Origin: Ulota crispa | Taxonomy: Eukaryota > Streptophyta > Bryopsida > Orthotrichales > Orthotrichaceae | DNA: 64,000 nucleotides | Assembly: GCA_963920765.1 (NCBI GenBank) | Contig: OY987252.1 | Span: 1,242,501 to 1,306,500 of the forward strand | Direction of reading: 5' to 3' | Shown: positions 1 to 12,456 of the stretch, one piece after another | Position numbering within the stretch: the stretch's first letter is position 1 | Layout of the letters: the number at the start of each line of letters is the position of its first letter | Position numbers and translations under genes: made by a program | Notes under the pieces: generated by a model | What the model was told of the DNA's origin: nothing | The model's database searches: none | What the model saw: only the letters and a program-made list of their open reading frames with translations

Positions 1-1228
1 TGAATCTTATGGCAAAGAATTTAGATCCCACGTGTGGTTGGAAGCAACAACCGTTAGAATATAGAAGCTGTTTTTTCAGACAATTATACGCAGGTTTGAA
101 CTTGTTGCAACACATGGAAGTACCTCAATTATGGCTGGCAAGTGCAAATGCCAAATGAATGTGACTCATTCATGTTTTTTAATTGCATTAATGTCATCTA
201 TGTTTACATGGGTCAATGAAAAAACACTTTGTACTTACATTTGTACGTATGTTTAGAGTGTTGGAATAATATCTATAGAACCTATATAGCATGATAAATG
301 CACAAGTTATTAAATGAGGTGTTGTTATACTAAAGTTCAATTGGGTGGGAAGAAACAACTAAGGACAACAATAGATTATGTGTATTTAGATCATTTTTGA
401 GGTAATACAATACTGATATCTTCTGCATTCACATTTTCTCAACATTGCGTGCAGTGTAGACGACAGTTGGACATGATCAATTCCGTAGGTGTTCCTTTTA
501 ATAATTCTAATAATTTCTATGACGCATAGCAAATCCGTCAATAACCTCTAAGCTTGCGTATTTTAAATACCATGCAATTGTGGCATGACATTACCATGTT
601 GTTCAATTATACATTATCATGAATGTTTGCAAGAATATATTTGAATTACTTGTTTACGTATATATGTTTTTCTTTTTTCTGGTGTGTTGGTAGCGTAGGA
701 GATCAAGGGGGGCTAAGGTGATTAGCAAGTAGTGGATAGCTCTTAAGATGACAAAGGTTTTGATTCAAAGACGTTTCAAGCCAAACAGTTTAATTGATAA
801 AGGACTACCAAAACTTGATAATATTTGCATTAAGCAATGGGAGATACTAAAGATCCAATGAGCAATTGCTAAGGCTTGAAGGATCTCCAAACAAATGAAA
901 TCAATTTCACAAGGGAATGTGTCGAAGAGCACAGAGATGATGGGGCTGAAGGAAGTAGCTATTGCAAAGTTGGTGAGGATACATACTTGTCATATTCAAT
1001 TAAATTCATGACAAGTCTAGCATGTGTATGCTATCTTGTTGTTTATATGAACAAATAATCATTGTTAGTTACATTCTTCTTAATTAGAATTGCCATCACT
1101 GCAATCTTCATGCATTGGTGTGCTTGTATATGCTAAAGCAAATATGTGCACAGTCATCTATGATATTGTCATTTTGGTAGAGTGTACAACATCTACATAA
1201 ACCTGCACCTGCAGAGATCCAAACAAAG
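1..1228. other. Unassigned AT-rich sequence
   Basis: No recognisable coding, RNA or repeat feature was found. Short open frames here lack recognisable motifs. It may be the decayed flank of the coiled-coil frame that follows. Confidence 0.3.
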
Positions 1229-1884
1229 GTGGAGGTAGAGTATAAGCGACTAGAGGCCGCGAGAAGAAGATCATGGGGAGATTATAGCACAAATGTTTTG
1301 GAAATGGATGCAAGGATCTTGGAGCTTGAGGGGGTGGTTGCAAACTTGGTCTTCAAGATGGACGCAATACAAGTCCAAAAAGATGTCAAGATGAAGGAAT
1401 TCCAAAGTGCTTTTGGAGCAAATGTAATCGGTACCCCAACACCAAGAATGGGCACCTCACTAGCATTGAAAGAGAAGGTAGGAGTATGGCATGCTGAGTG
1501 TGAATGAGAAGAAATTAATTGACACTTTTAATGAATTGTTGGTTGCCAATACAGTGTGATGCAGAGAACCTCAAGGTAGAAGCCATTCAAAATAATGATA
1601 AGGGAGAAGATTTATACAATATCTACAAAGCAACAAGAGAGGAGGAGTTGGTTGGAGTGGGAGATGAGTCATTCAGAGGGAACAAAGGAGGGGACCAAGA
1701 AGGGGCCGACACCACAAGGAAGAATCTTCTCCTCTTAAGAGTGGATTGTGTTGAGACCGGCAATGACGTGGAGGGTTCAAATAAGGCGGATGCTTTCAGC
1801 AAAGGTAACTGCTTGCAAAGCACGCTTCTAAAGGTGATGACAGAGAAAACAGGCAATCATGAAGGCGCGGAGATGGCAAAATAG
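1229..1884 (+). pseudogene. Possible degraded transposon ORF with charged coiled-coil segment
   Basis: Two adjacent + frames (1229-1507 and 1519-1884, different frames) encode charged, Leu/Glu/Lys-rich peptides. The first has a heptad-like stretch (VLEMDARILELEGVV) and a basic region (AARRRS). The second is acidic and Lys-rich. Similar short coiled-coil frames lie near 39.96 kb and in the N-terminal parts of the DUF7869-like and RING ORFs elsewhere in the window, so a transposon accessory protein (TNPA-like or an N-terminal exon) is plausible. No catalytic motif is visible. A chance open frame cannot be excluded. Confidence 0.25.
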
Positions 1885-4313
1885 GTAGTTAGTGCTTATG
1901 GAAATTTTAAACCTACATATTAGTGTCTCGCTCACGTGATATAAAAAACCTGTATAGAAAATAAATGAATGTCATTGCTATCATTATATTCAGCATGTAT
2001 GTAACATTCTCTGGATTTTCCATATTTGGAAATGAAAACTACTGCATATATTCCATTGTCTAATGAAGCATACTAACTATTTTTGTAGTTGTTAATATGA
2101 AATTGAAGCAAAACATAAAAATGGTGGGTTTTCGATGCAAGTTGTAGCCTTTGTTGGTATGTTGTAAGCAAAAAGTGGGAAGGCAATTGTATAGTGTGTA
2201 AATGAAACAAGTGCAATGCATTGGTGTAGTAGTGAGAGTTTCATAACAGAGTTCATCACTCCTTCTGTGAATTTTGCGTGTAAATGTATTGTGAAATATC
2301 GCACAATTGTGTTAAACTATATGTGAAGCAGCTGCTAGAAACAAATCTCCCTTATGTAGTATGACTTGGCCGGAAGTCAAAGGCATTGCAAGTGTAGAAG
2401 GTGGTTAGAGCCCTAGCATCCTCAAAACATGACAAGGTGGACACGCTAATAGTGATAGGTAGTCATACAAGATCAGAGGCATAAAAGAGGAAATTATTCA
2501 ATTCTTGTATTTCAATAGGTGAGTGACTATATCTGGATGAGGGAGGTTTTATTCTTTTCATGCAATAGTTTTGTGTAAATCTTGGCATAAACTATGACAT
2601 AGCATTTGTGAATATGACAGTGTCGTGCATCATCTTCATCATAACTCATTTGTCTATTCCAATTGTTATCAAGAACATCACAAATTTGGGAGTTGAAGTA
2701 GGATTTAACAATCAAAGGGCAATTGTAGGCAACATTTACTAAGTTGTCAAATTTAATTCTGAAATTCTACTTGTACCTCATGACACTAAACCATATAAGT
2801 ATACCTTTGAAAATTTTCAGTATAAGAGGGTTGTAGGAATTAGAAGACAATAACATCAGTGTGCATGATTACCGATGGTATTTGTTGGGTTGTTATGATT
2901 GTGCCATTTGTTTGTACAGCTGTGTTGCAAGGATGAAGAAACCAAATTAAGTGTAGTCTAGTTCAAGGTATTGGAAGGGAGTTAAAGATGTGTTTGCAAT
3001 TCCATGTGTACATGGGAATGGTATGTGTAAATTTTTGGCCTAGTTTTTGAGGAGCACATACATTGGTAGCTATTTTGTACTAGAAGCCAGTTGGGCCATT
3101 TTTGAACTCCATATTGTATAGACTTGTTTGAGGAAGTAGCAGTCATGTTGTGTTCATGACAAGTAGCATGTATTGCTTGGTATAAATACAAGCATGAAGA
3201 ACTTTAGTGTTGCAATTTGTTTTGCAGTTAGATGACACTGAGTTTGAGCCTTGAGGTATACTATAACAAAGGTTGCTTCTATGTTCCGTAATTGCTTCTA
3301 TAGTATCATGTCATGTAGAAGAAGTGGAATGGGTATGTGAAAGTCTATTGTAAAGTAGGGTAGCATATAAATTGTAGAATTGAGTGTTGGCAACGCTTTT
3401 GAATAGACTAGGGCTTTTCATAAGCTTAAATAATAGGAGCATTGATTTAAGGCAAGACTATTGTATTATAGCACGTTTTCTGCTGCAACTAACTATTAAT
3501 AAAGATGTTTTTTAGAATGACTCTTGTCTATAGTAAAACATGTAGGGAAGCCTTGAGACATATGTTTTGTACTAGTCTCAACATTGTTAGTGCCATGTTT
3601 GGGAATGTTCAGCTTTAGTCATGGTGTCAATAACAACATTTATGTTAACATATAATTGTGGAGTGGTGCAAGACATCATGGATAAGTATAAAAATCTTAA
3701 ATTATGCTATTTTAAGCATTCCTATTGACAGCATCAAAATTCTTAGCAACGACACAAATGACTAGTTGAACATGCATTATTTATGAAGGTGTATACATCA
3801 ATGTTGCATTTGTCCACAAATTAAGAATTTCAGACAAATCTAAAGCATGAATGATATCTAGAGAAACAACTTTCCTAAATGTTGGACATGTTGCATCAAA
3901 CAAATTGATGTCCTATGAGATGTCTCAAAAAACGCGGTAGCTGCGGCAAGAAGAGCACAACATGTGCTGACTAGACCTGCTACATCGTCTTTTCAAGAAG
4001 CCTTGTCATGTTTTTGAATGTGTTCATGTTACGTGCCATGTCACTTGCCATGTTGAAAAGTAGGAGGATGAACAAAAACCTAACCGGATGATAAAGAAGC
4101 TAATGTGGCTGAGCCGCTATGTTCTAGGTGGCAGAGTTTTCTAACTCAATGAGCCTTGTTTTTTGAAACATTTGCAAAAAACATGGTCTTTTTTTGTAAT
4201 TTATACACATTTTTTCCTAATCAAACATAACGCATTTTTTGGATATCCACTTTTGCAAGTATAATGTCTACAGCAACAATTAGGACCGTGTCTCTTTACA
4301 CCAAAGACAATGC
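1885..4313. other. Unassigned AT-rich sequence upstream of the CACTA transposase
   Basis: No recognisable gene. By position it could hold the 5' part of the CACTA element whose TNP2 gene starts downstream, but I found no CACTA terminus here. Confidence 0.3.
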
Positions 4314-5657
4314 GTGCTCCTCCTAGTGATGGCAGAGAATTTTTTTACAAGGGCTAACAAAATTCACGAGAATGTTGGAGAGGATGAAGACTTGTTATTG
4401 GACTTTGAGAACCTCTCATCTGCTAAGGACAAAGTCATTGACACATTGTTTGTAGAAGCCTTACTTGAAGTCTCAATGCAGCTTTATTTCCAAGTTCTAC
4501 CACAACCTGTCTGCAATTTAGTATTTTGTTTATGTCCTTATGCACATTATATTCAAGAAGTCACCATTATCTAGATGAGATATTGAACTTTCTAGAACAA
4601 GATGTCCTACCTCCCAATAATAGATGCTCCAAAAATTTATATGTCCTTAGATCAATGTTTATGAAATTGGGTCTTTCCCATGAAACCATTCATTGTTGTA
4701 GGTGTGGAAAGACCTTGTTTTGGAAAGATAATTCTCACCTAAATATGTGTGCAAAATGCCCACACTCTAGATTTATAGAAGGATCTAAGAGAGTTCCCTT
4801 TTGGGTACTCAGGTCCTTCTCCATAGTTATGAGGCTATACAAACTACAAATGTCCAAAAATTGCTACTCTTCTTCAACGGCATGTTGGCAATCATTCAAA
4901 AGATGGGAGGATGAGATCCGTCGTACATAGCAAGCAATAGAGATTTGTTGAAGAGAAATACTCTAGCTTCACTAGTAATCCAAGAAACATTAGACTATTT
5001 TTGTCTCTTCATGGAGTAAACCTGTACAGTTTTCAATCTTCTAAATATTACATCTGGCTTGTACTCACAATAATGTACAACTTACCCTTTTATCTGCTAA
5101 CCAAATTTTTTTTCATAGCCCTCACCATGATCATTCTATGTCCAAATTCCCTAACATAGGATAACATTGATATTTTTTTACAACCCCTTCTGCACAAACT
5201 AAAGAATTTATGGGGAGAAGTTTCTGCATTGGATATGTCCATGGAAGTCGGAGAAAGTTAGAGTTTCAAACTGCGGGCAATGCTTTTTTGAATAGTAAAC
5301 AACTTTCCAACATATATGTTAGTTTCAAGTCAAACAAGAAAAGGCTTTGCAAGTTGTCCAATTTGTGGTGACAGCACATTTGCTGAGTACTACAGAGAAA
5401 CTAACAAGGTTGTATATCTAGATCATAGACATTGGTTGAGAGGAAACCATTGTTAGAGAAATGCTTGTGCAGCTTTCAATGGTCTACCTAACCATGACCC
5501 AGCTCCTCCCTGGCAATCTGGATGCACTATTGCACAACATGGAGCAATGCGATAGTTATGCCTAGAACTTGGCGAGCGACCAAACGCAAAGCATGACCCT
5601 CTGAAGACCACAAGTATTAAGAGCCTAAGTATTTTGTTTGAGCTTCCATATTGGGAG
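4314..5657 (+). pseudogene. CACTA (En/Spm) TNP2-type transposase, N-terminal exon
   Basis: The frames between about 4314 and 5657 match the N-terminal half of plant TNP2 (Transposase_21) proteins, the DNA-cutting transposase of CACTA elements. Visible blocks in order are the DEILNFLEQDVLPPNN segment, the LGLSHETIHCCRCGKTLFWK segment with its cysteines, the CAKC zinc pair, the PRNIRLFLSLHGVN block, the MYNLPF block, a degenerate LQPLL-K-LW block, the FPTYMLVSS...CPIC block, and finally the LFELPYW motif. The reading frame shifts near 4530 and several stops interrupt it (for example at 4928). The exon ends at a consensus donor, GAG|GTAAGT at 5655-5663, right after LPYWE. Assignment to TNP2 is strong; the gene cannot make a full protein. 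Confidence 0.85.
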
Positions 5658-6117
5658 GTAAGTGGTTGCTGTCATTATTTTAGTATTCTTTCACTGTTTA
5701 CAAAGTTGAATACCTTCTGCATTTTGAATATGTGTTGTCTCTATTCTCATGAGTATAGACTTGTAAACTTTATTAGTTAGGTTCTACTTGCCTATAGATT
5801 GTATTATGTGATTAAAAATATCATGTGGAAATTGCATACTTGATTTTATCGATTTACAAGGATCTTTTCATGGTTTTTAATTACCCATTGAGATGAACTA
5901 TTTGATTATAGTGCCTTCAATAGTTCTAGTATGAAAAATTTATTAGCATGTGGGTGTAGTTGAAATATAAAAACAAGAAAGATTTGTGATCAACGGTGTT
6001 CAAAATTTATTTGTGGATGATACATGATATCTTTGACACTAGTAAAGGAGTTGTTATAGTACACTCAGTGTATATTATGGTACTAAATCTTCATTGTGTG
6101 GCATTTTTTGAATTTAG
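5658..6117 (+). other. Intron of the TNP2 pseudogene
   Basis: This interval is bounded by GTAAGT after the LPYWE codons and by TTTAG before codons for ELPICHTLNTMHCEKNVC. In intact TNP2 proteins the SIFFELPYW block is followed directly by the RHNLDVMH-EKNVC block, so removing these 460 bases restores the expected order in phase 0. Confidence 0.7.
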
Positions 6118-7758
6118 GAACTTCCAATTTGTCACACGCTCAACACTATGCATTGTGAAAAAAATGTTTGTGGAAACCTTGTACTAACTTTATTTGGACA
6201 AAACGATGGCATCAAGTCGCAAGAAGACATGCACGTATGTAATAAGGTGATTGCAAGAAACACTTGTACTACATTTTGTCCCCTCCCCCTTAGGCAAGAG
6301 GTAATAGGCTTGTATCTTTTGCATAACAAGTTCAATTGACCTGAAATTTTAGAGTAGTGTGAACATCAAAGTTACCGATGCTCAATACTTTTTTGGTGTT
6401 TTTTAAAATTATTTTTCTGTTTATAAAGGGGCCCCAATTGCATGTCTACTTTGGTAGTTTTGGAGGATTTTAGTACTACATTGGATATGCAAAAGCAAGT
6501 TGCTACCACAAATTAGGGTAGTGGTTTAGGAAACTTCATTGCACAAATATGTTGACTAGTTTTACGAAACTCAAAAATCTTTGCCTTGCACATTGTCTCA
6601 AAGTGGGCATCTTTTCTCCCTCCATTGGTGAAAGACAAAAACTTTCCTCTAAAAAGTACTTGCATTAGTTCAAGCAAATGAGTGAAATCAAACATGGCTG
6701 TATTTTTTTTTATTTTTTTGAATTTTTTTTACTATTTTCTAAAAAGCAAAAAGGAAATTGTCTTTTAATTGATAATTTTTGTTCCTCTATTTTTGTGCAT
6801 AACTTTTAGTATAAATTTTTTCTAGGTCTGAATTTTCACAAATATGCTATTTTAAATGTGTTACAAATTGTCCATATTTTATTTTTATTTTTTTTAATTA
6901 TTTCAAATGCTCATAGTACTATCTAGTACTACTATTTTTAAGGGTGTTTGAGACAAAACTGTGAAGTGTTTCTTAAAACTACCCAACGTTCGACACCATT
7001 TGCATCTCCTAAACAATCTAGATGGACAAACATTCTTTATGTTGGATGCTCCTTATATTATGACCAGAAAACACCAAAAGCAATTTTTCACAACTCTATC
7101 AAAGCTAAAATTCCCTTCAAACTACATTTCATCTTTTATTCAAAAGATTAAGGATGGCAAATTGAAGGGGCTGAAAACCCACAACTACCACATATTGCTT
7201 TAGCAGGTACTACCATTGTGTCTTTGAAATATAGGAGATGAAGCATGTGTTAGTGCTATAATGCAGGTTTGCCAATTGTTACGTAAAATCTGTGCTAAGA
7301 TAGCGGATAATTCTCAAAAAGATGAACTATTGGAAGAAGTTGCAAAAACCTGTTTGTAGTTTAGAAAAAAAACTTCCACCATTTTTTGTTTGTTATTATG
7401 CTGCATTTGCAAATTCATTTGGTAGAAGAAATTTTGATTTGCGGGCCAATGCATACGCATTGGATGTACCCGTTTGAAATGTACATGAAGGTCTTAAAAA
7501 GGTATGTGAAAAGTAAAGCAAAGCCCAAAGGGAGCATGGTCTATGAGTATATGAGAGAGGAATCAATTGAATTCCTAACAAAATTCTTCTCTTAGTACAC
7601 TCCAACAACAAACAAGCAAGGGTTGAAGAAGAGGAGCTTGAAATGTTTGAAGAAGTGCCTGGCTATAGTAAACGCGATTGTCCAATGACACCAGCATTTC
7701 AAAAACTCATTCATGAGTTTGTTTTAGACAACACAATATGTATGGAGCCATAAAGGAG
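6118..7758 (+). pseudogene. TNP2 transposase, central exon with DUF4218 (split by a TIR element)
   Basis: The exon resumes with the histidine block MHCEKNVC (6148 on), characteristic of TNP2, and runs to about 6245, where a 730-bp TIR element interrupts it. Coding similarity continues after 6983 with NVRHHLHLLNNLDG, then DGKLKGLKTHNYHILL and QVLPLCL, one stop, and then the DUF4218-type block LQIHLVEEILICGPMHTHWMYPFEMYMK at 7405-7490. A further block (PAFQKLIHEFVLDNT) ends near 7745 before a possible donor, GAG|GTAATA, at 7756. Stops at 7201 and near 7593 and a frameshift before 7386 show decay. The host gene clearly predates the inserted element. Confidence 0.85.
6246..6983 (+). mobile_element. 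730-bp GGTGATTGC family TIR element, copy A
   Basis: This is one of five related elements in the window. It starts GGTGATTGCAAGAA and ends with the inverted counterpart near TTAAAACTACC. Shared internal landmarks are a GTACTAC...TGTCCCC block near the left end, the block around CTACTTTGGTAGTTTTGGAGG, a block around AAAGTGGGCATC, and TTTGAGACAAAACT near the right end. It has no coding capacity and is therefore non-autonomous. It sits inside a TNP2 exon. I could not read a clear target duplication for this copy. Confidence 0.7.
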
Positions 7759-9265
7759 GTAATATTCCAACCTTTTATTTGGTAAATTTCATATATCTAT
7801 ATATATTGTGTTATCAAGTAAATTAGGAAGATGTTAAAATGTTGGTATTTTTGCTTGGATATACTTGTAAATATTATTAAATGAATATTACTCATGGTGA
7901 AGAAAATTTAGAAGTTCTAAAAGTCTTTGTTGTCCAATATACTTAAAAGTGTTGTATTACTAAAGTAGTAGCATTGTACGTAAAATTATCAATTTATGAC
8001 TAGAATACTGTCATTTGTGCATGCCGTGAGAGTGTAAGATTTTGCTCATATAAGACATAGATAGAGGTCATAGGTATGGAAGTAAAATAGAATATTGCCA
8101 AGATTTGACACTTTTTAAATGTGGACTAAAATGTTGCATGGGCTGCATTGTTTAATCAGTGTGAAAATAAAAATACCAAATATTTTAATAATTGGTCCAA
8201 GACTTTTTCACACTACAAATTTAACTCTTAAAGGATCATAGGGCATAGTATATATGTTGCCATTTAACTTGCATTTGCTACCAAAAAGAAGTTTTAATTT
8301 GGGACTTTTGATGGCTCACTGAAATGGCTTTGATCTATTCTCCAATTTCTTTGTTGATCTCAAATGTAGTAAAGGTGTGAATTTAATCCACATACAAGAA
8401 AAACACCTCATCTTCTACTGGTTGCAACAGCACGCTATGTCCTTTAGAGATGAATGCGATTCTGATTCATTGTTTGTATATGAAAAATAATAGGTAATAC
8501 TAGTCAGTGACTTTAGGTGTTGTGTCTAATATAATAAATTTATTGTGGTTTTTAGTAATGACTAAAGAGAATATGTATCTTTCAAATTGTAGGTTAATGC
8601 TTTAAATTATTTTCTTTGAAAATGAGTGATGTCAGAATTCCAATTTCAATACAAGTATCATGCCTTTTGTTTTGGAATCTGATTAATAATCTTGCTATTA
8701 GAGTATTTGTCAGAAGCAATCAAATAAGACGTGCATTGTAATCAATATTGAATCAATATATGGACTAATTTAGTGACTGGACTGTAATTACACAAACTAT
8801 TGCTCAAGCTTATTAATTGGAATTACTCTACATAAGTTTTGCTCTTGAATTCATTGCCCCATACTTGAACATAAAATTTAGTTGATGATATTTGTCACTA
8901 TACAATAGTATTGTAGTATTACACTAATGCCACATGTTTATAGATTTTATTTCTCTCCTATGGCGGATTAGGTGAAATTTTGACTTATTATATTGTTTGC
9001 ATGAAAATATGTTCACTTCTGATGGTAGTCTAATATGAGAGGTACATTTTGATCATTGTTATCAAGCTTGCAAAACCAATCTAGCGCCATGCACATACTG
9101 GTTCTCACAACTTATAAGTTGTTGTGGTTACTACAAGAGATATGACACAGCTGTACAGGAGCACAGTGCAAGAGGGTGAATACATGGTTGAGTTGTTCAA
9201 AAACATGACAAACTATAAAAAATTGCACATACACTCAATTTTCAAATGCCTAAACGATAAGTTAG
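7759..9265 (+). other. Probable intronic/unassigned part of the CACTA element
   Basis: The interval is mostly AT-rich and non-coding. A short translation near 8400-8490 (WLQQHAMSFRDE) resembles the conserved W-LQ-HA segment that follows DUF4218 in TNP2 proteins and may be a small exon. A 60-codon frame at 9124-9306 has no recognised motif. Confidence 0.3.
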
Positions 9266-9269
9266 AAAT

Positions 9270-10790
9270 TTTCAAAAAAAGAAAGAAAGTCTATTGCAAT
9301 GACTAAAGCTTTATTGTAACTACAATAATGTTGTTCATTTTCTTTTTTGGCATTTTATGGAGGTGTGCAAGACTTTTGAAAAAACATGAAAGTGACATTT
9401 TAGTTGTTTGCAAGTTTTTCAAGGATTTTTTAAAGATGGTTTAGTTACCTAAAAGAAGATAAAGGACTATGTTTCTAGTGGGTATCTAGGTAAAATTTTA
9501 AGAAATCATAATCTTGTTTTGTAAATGTGTATTGAATGTTTGCAAAGGATTTTTTAATGCCTTTTTTAACCTTGGATCTTCCAAAATCTTTTTCTCCTTT
9601 ATCTTTTATTTTTTTCCTATATTTTTTTAACTTGAATATGTTTCTAAGTTCTAGAGGTGCTTCTTGCAATAAGGACTTTTTGAATAACTTTGATTGATTT
9701 AAAAATCTAAGCCCTAGAAGGTGATTGCAAGAAAGTCTTCATGTTTTTGTCTCAAAATGCCGCTTTTTGAGTGTAGTACTGGCTTTACTTCTGGTACTGC
9801 AAGTACTATGTAACATCTTTGCAGTGGAAATCTAAACCGTCCCTTCCATCCCAAATCTATTAAAAACAAGGCAAGTGGCATGTCATTTAGGCAGGCCAGC
9901 TATCAATAATGGCAATTCAATGAATGGATGAAAAAAAAATCACATCCTTAGATGATGTTAGTGGTTAGTGGTACTATGTAGTGCTAGTTAATGGAGGGGA
10001 GTACTATGCAGGCATGTGGAGCTGAAATAACCAGAATTTCTAGGCTGCCATGTTTTCAATTTCAGTAATTACAAAAAAAACCCAAAAAATAAAACAAAAA
10101 AGGGCCATTTTGTTCTATTTAAGACACTTGAATTGATGAAATTATTTTTTTGGGGAAGTTTGTGTTCTTTCTCCAATGCTTGACAAAAGGATGCCCACTT
10201 TGAGAGCATGTGGAAGGCAGAGAATTCACAATTTCCTAAGACCCTTCTACAAATCTATGTAATGCTCTATGATGAACAACTTTTTTGATTTGTGGCATGA
10301 GATTTGCTTTTTTGGACCAAAAATAGCACTAAAAATTCCCAAAATGGCCAAGGTAGACACCTATTTGGGGGTTGTTTAAAAATAATAAAGTAATTTTTAA
10401 AAAATTGCAAAAATTATAGAAGGTCTATAACTATGATATGTACCTTCTTTTGAAATTTTAGCTCAAAAGAATTTTTTGAGCAAAACTTACAAGTCAAAAA
10501 GCACCTCCAAAAGTGCAAGGAGATACAAAATAGTACAAGTATTTCTTGCAATCACCCTAGAACATAGCATGGAGTTTGTAATTTGAAAAAAAAAACGGAT
10601 TCAAAAACATTGGGCCATTCACTAAGTTTATAAGTCCATTATAGACATGAAGAGGTCACTAGGCGCCCACACACTTGATACAATTACTAATAAACACTTC
10701 AATCAAAATCCTTAAAACCCACTTAAGGGACTTTGAGAATAGGGACTTTTGCCAAATTGAGCCACTCAACCTTGCATTGACTTCTTGAAG
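9270..10790 (+). repeat. Repeat R, copy 1 (interrupted by a 730-bp element)
   Basis: Outside the inserted element at 9720-10556, this region is the inverted copy of 47380-48030. Shared stretches include the words around TTATTGTAACTACAATAATG, the block around GGGACTTTTGCCAAATTGAG and the CCCTAGAACATAGC junction. A related 26-bp piece lies at 12431-12456. R has no coding content that I can identify. Confidence 0.6.
9720..10556 (-). mobile_element. GGTGATTGC family TIR element, copy E (with empty site elsewhere)
   Basis: It starts GGTGATTGCAAG at 9720 and ends CTTGCAATCACC at 10556, in the opposite internal orientation to copy A (the GTCTCAAA side comes first). It is flanked by CTAGAA on both sides. 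The homologous R copy at 47.6 kb carries a single uninterrupted CCCTAGAACATAGC, which is the empty site. The direct repeat is 6 bp with symmetrical ends. Because CC also precedes the left CTAGAA, an 8-bp reading (CCCTAGAA) is possible. Confidence 0.75.
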
Positions 10791-10929
10791 GGATAGTTTT
10801 AGAAGGGAGCACCGTAGACGAGGAAGACATAATCATTTTGCTTTTCTAAAAGAATTGTAGACGTTACCTTCATTTGCTAATTGGGCAGTTTAAGAAGTAA
10901 GGCGAGATGAGGAGGCAAGGCACAACGTG

Positions 10930-11562
10930 GATGCAAATGTTATTGACACAGCTAGAGGGCTGTTATCTCTAGCAACATTGTACAATTTGATGGTTGCTAA
11001 TAGCACTCATTTCTGTATATTAAGCAGCAAGCAATCTTTCAAAACTGCAAATAGCAATGTTGCAGCTACCTTTGAGTAGGTTTGTTGAAATGGAAGGCAA
11101 TAAACAAACCAAGGACATGCTCAAGTGGAGTATATTTGTCACGTTGAAGAGATACTGGAACTAAACTATTGAAGTCTCAGTTTGATTGTATTTGTATGTG
11201 ACTTTGTGAAAGCAAATTATATAAGGGACAATGCTACAATTAAGAAAGACAAGTGGGGCTTTACCCTAGCCAATTACAATAAACAACCATGGCATATATG
11301 CTGTGATAGTTTTCCATTCCCAAGCCAATGTGAGCAAGTTATTTACTTGAAAGCAGGTGAAGGGTCTGGTTGAAGAGTGGTCTTGAGAATAGAAATATGG
11401 GAGAAGCAATTTTTGGCAAGCAAAAACAAGGATGCAAATTTGGATAACCCCTTGTTCCAGATGGGCGCAAATAATGATTTTGTTGGTCTAAGACCTAATC
11501 TAGAAGTTGAAGAAGGCCCAATTACTGTTGCTTTGATGGAGCAAAATGAATTCATGAACTAG
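10930..11562 (+). pseudogene. TNP2 C-terminal region with DUF4216-like domain
   Basis: In frame from about 10940 I see DTARGLLSLATLYN, a VEYICHVEEILELNY block, then VFVCDFVKANY, then DKWGFTLANYN and SQCEQVIYLKAGEGSG, a stop, and VVLRIEIWEKQF. This order matches the DUF4216 segment found at the end of TNP2 proteins (YYGVIEEI-EL-Y, LF-CDW, GFT-VN, Q-QV-Y, W-VVL). It lies on the same strand as, and 3' of, the exons at 4.3-7.8 kb, so it is most simply the last exon of the same gene. Stops break it and the upstream splice site is not defined. Confidence 0.7.
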
Positions 11563-12409
11563 GTTTTAGTAGCTGGTTGGATTTGATGGAGGAAGGTGAG
11601 CAAAGGAGGAGATTCTCAAATTTCATAAAGCATGCAAAGAGGACGTGCAGAAGGGGGTAGAGGAGTGCGATGTGCAGTGTTGTGGAAGACAGACAAGAAA
11701 TATCAGACCACGTCAAGGACATGCTAAAGTAGGAGGACTACAAATGAGCAGTACCTCTGACAAAGCTAAGGAATCGGAGTGACACTCTTTGCATTGCAAA
11801 ATTTCTTACAGTCTTGTAAGAATTTGTAGAAGCAATAAGAATGCAATAGCAATTGATCAATGTAGAATTGTCTTGAATAAGCCCGTGCTTGCAAGAGTCT
11901 TCAACATCAACATAAATAATCCGGACAATAATTGAGAGAACATGCCATATAGTTCTGTCCATAGGAGCTTATTTTAGAAAATTTCTAATTCAAGCTAGGA
12001 TATGTGGCAGAGGCGATGTCTTTCCGTGTTTGCCAATTCATTGTGAAATGTATGCTAACTATGTTGCTACTGGTTTCATAAAAATTATTGCAAGATTTTG
12101 AAGTTTACCTTTATAATGTTTGAAATGTAACATCTCACCACGGCTGCCAAATGGCATGCTAGATTTAACCATGACACCACAAAGTGAATCTCCACGTGTT
12201 CCCATGGATTATTCAGCTTTGTAATTCAATTTAGAAGTTATCTTTATGGCCATGCACATGCTTTATATAGACAAAAATCTTGCTGTAATGTGGGCTCTCA
12301 TGATTAATGTGTACTTGTATTAGATAGCCAAAGGAAAAAATGACAACAGATGGCTGAAAATTGCCCATTTGTCAAGTGGATCAGAAATTTGTCAACTTTG
12401 TGTCAGCTA
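11563..12409. other. Unassigned sequence 3' of the TNP2 pseudogene
   Basis: No convincing coding motif. By position this could be the 3' non-coding or TNPA-bearing part of the CACTA element that may end at 12430. Confidence 0.3.
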
Positions 12410-12430
12410 ACACCATCTTTTCCTATAGTG
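12410..12430 (+). repeat. Candidate CACTA terminus (3' end)
   Basis: The sequence CTTTTCCTATAGTG ends at 12430. Read on the other strand it begins CACTATAGGAAAAG, the form expected for a CACTA TIR, and it resembles the end at 17090 (CCTTTTCCTTGTAGTG). It is a plausible right end of the TNP2-bearing element, but no matching left end was found in the window. Confidence 0.4.
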
Positions 12431-12456
12431 AGTGTCTAAGCGACTAAGTGGCCTCT

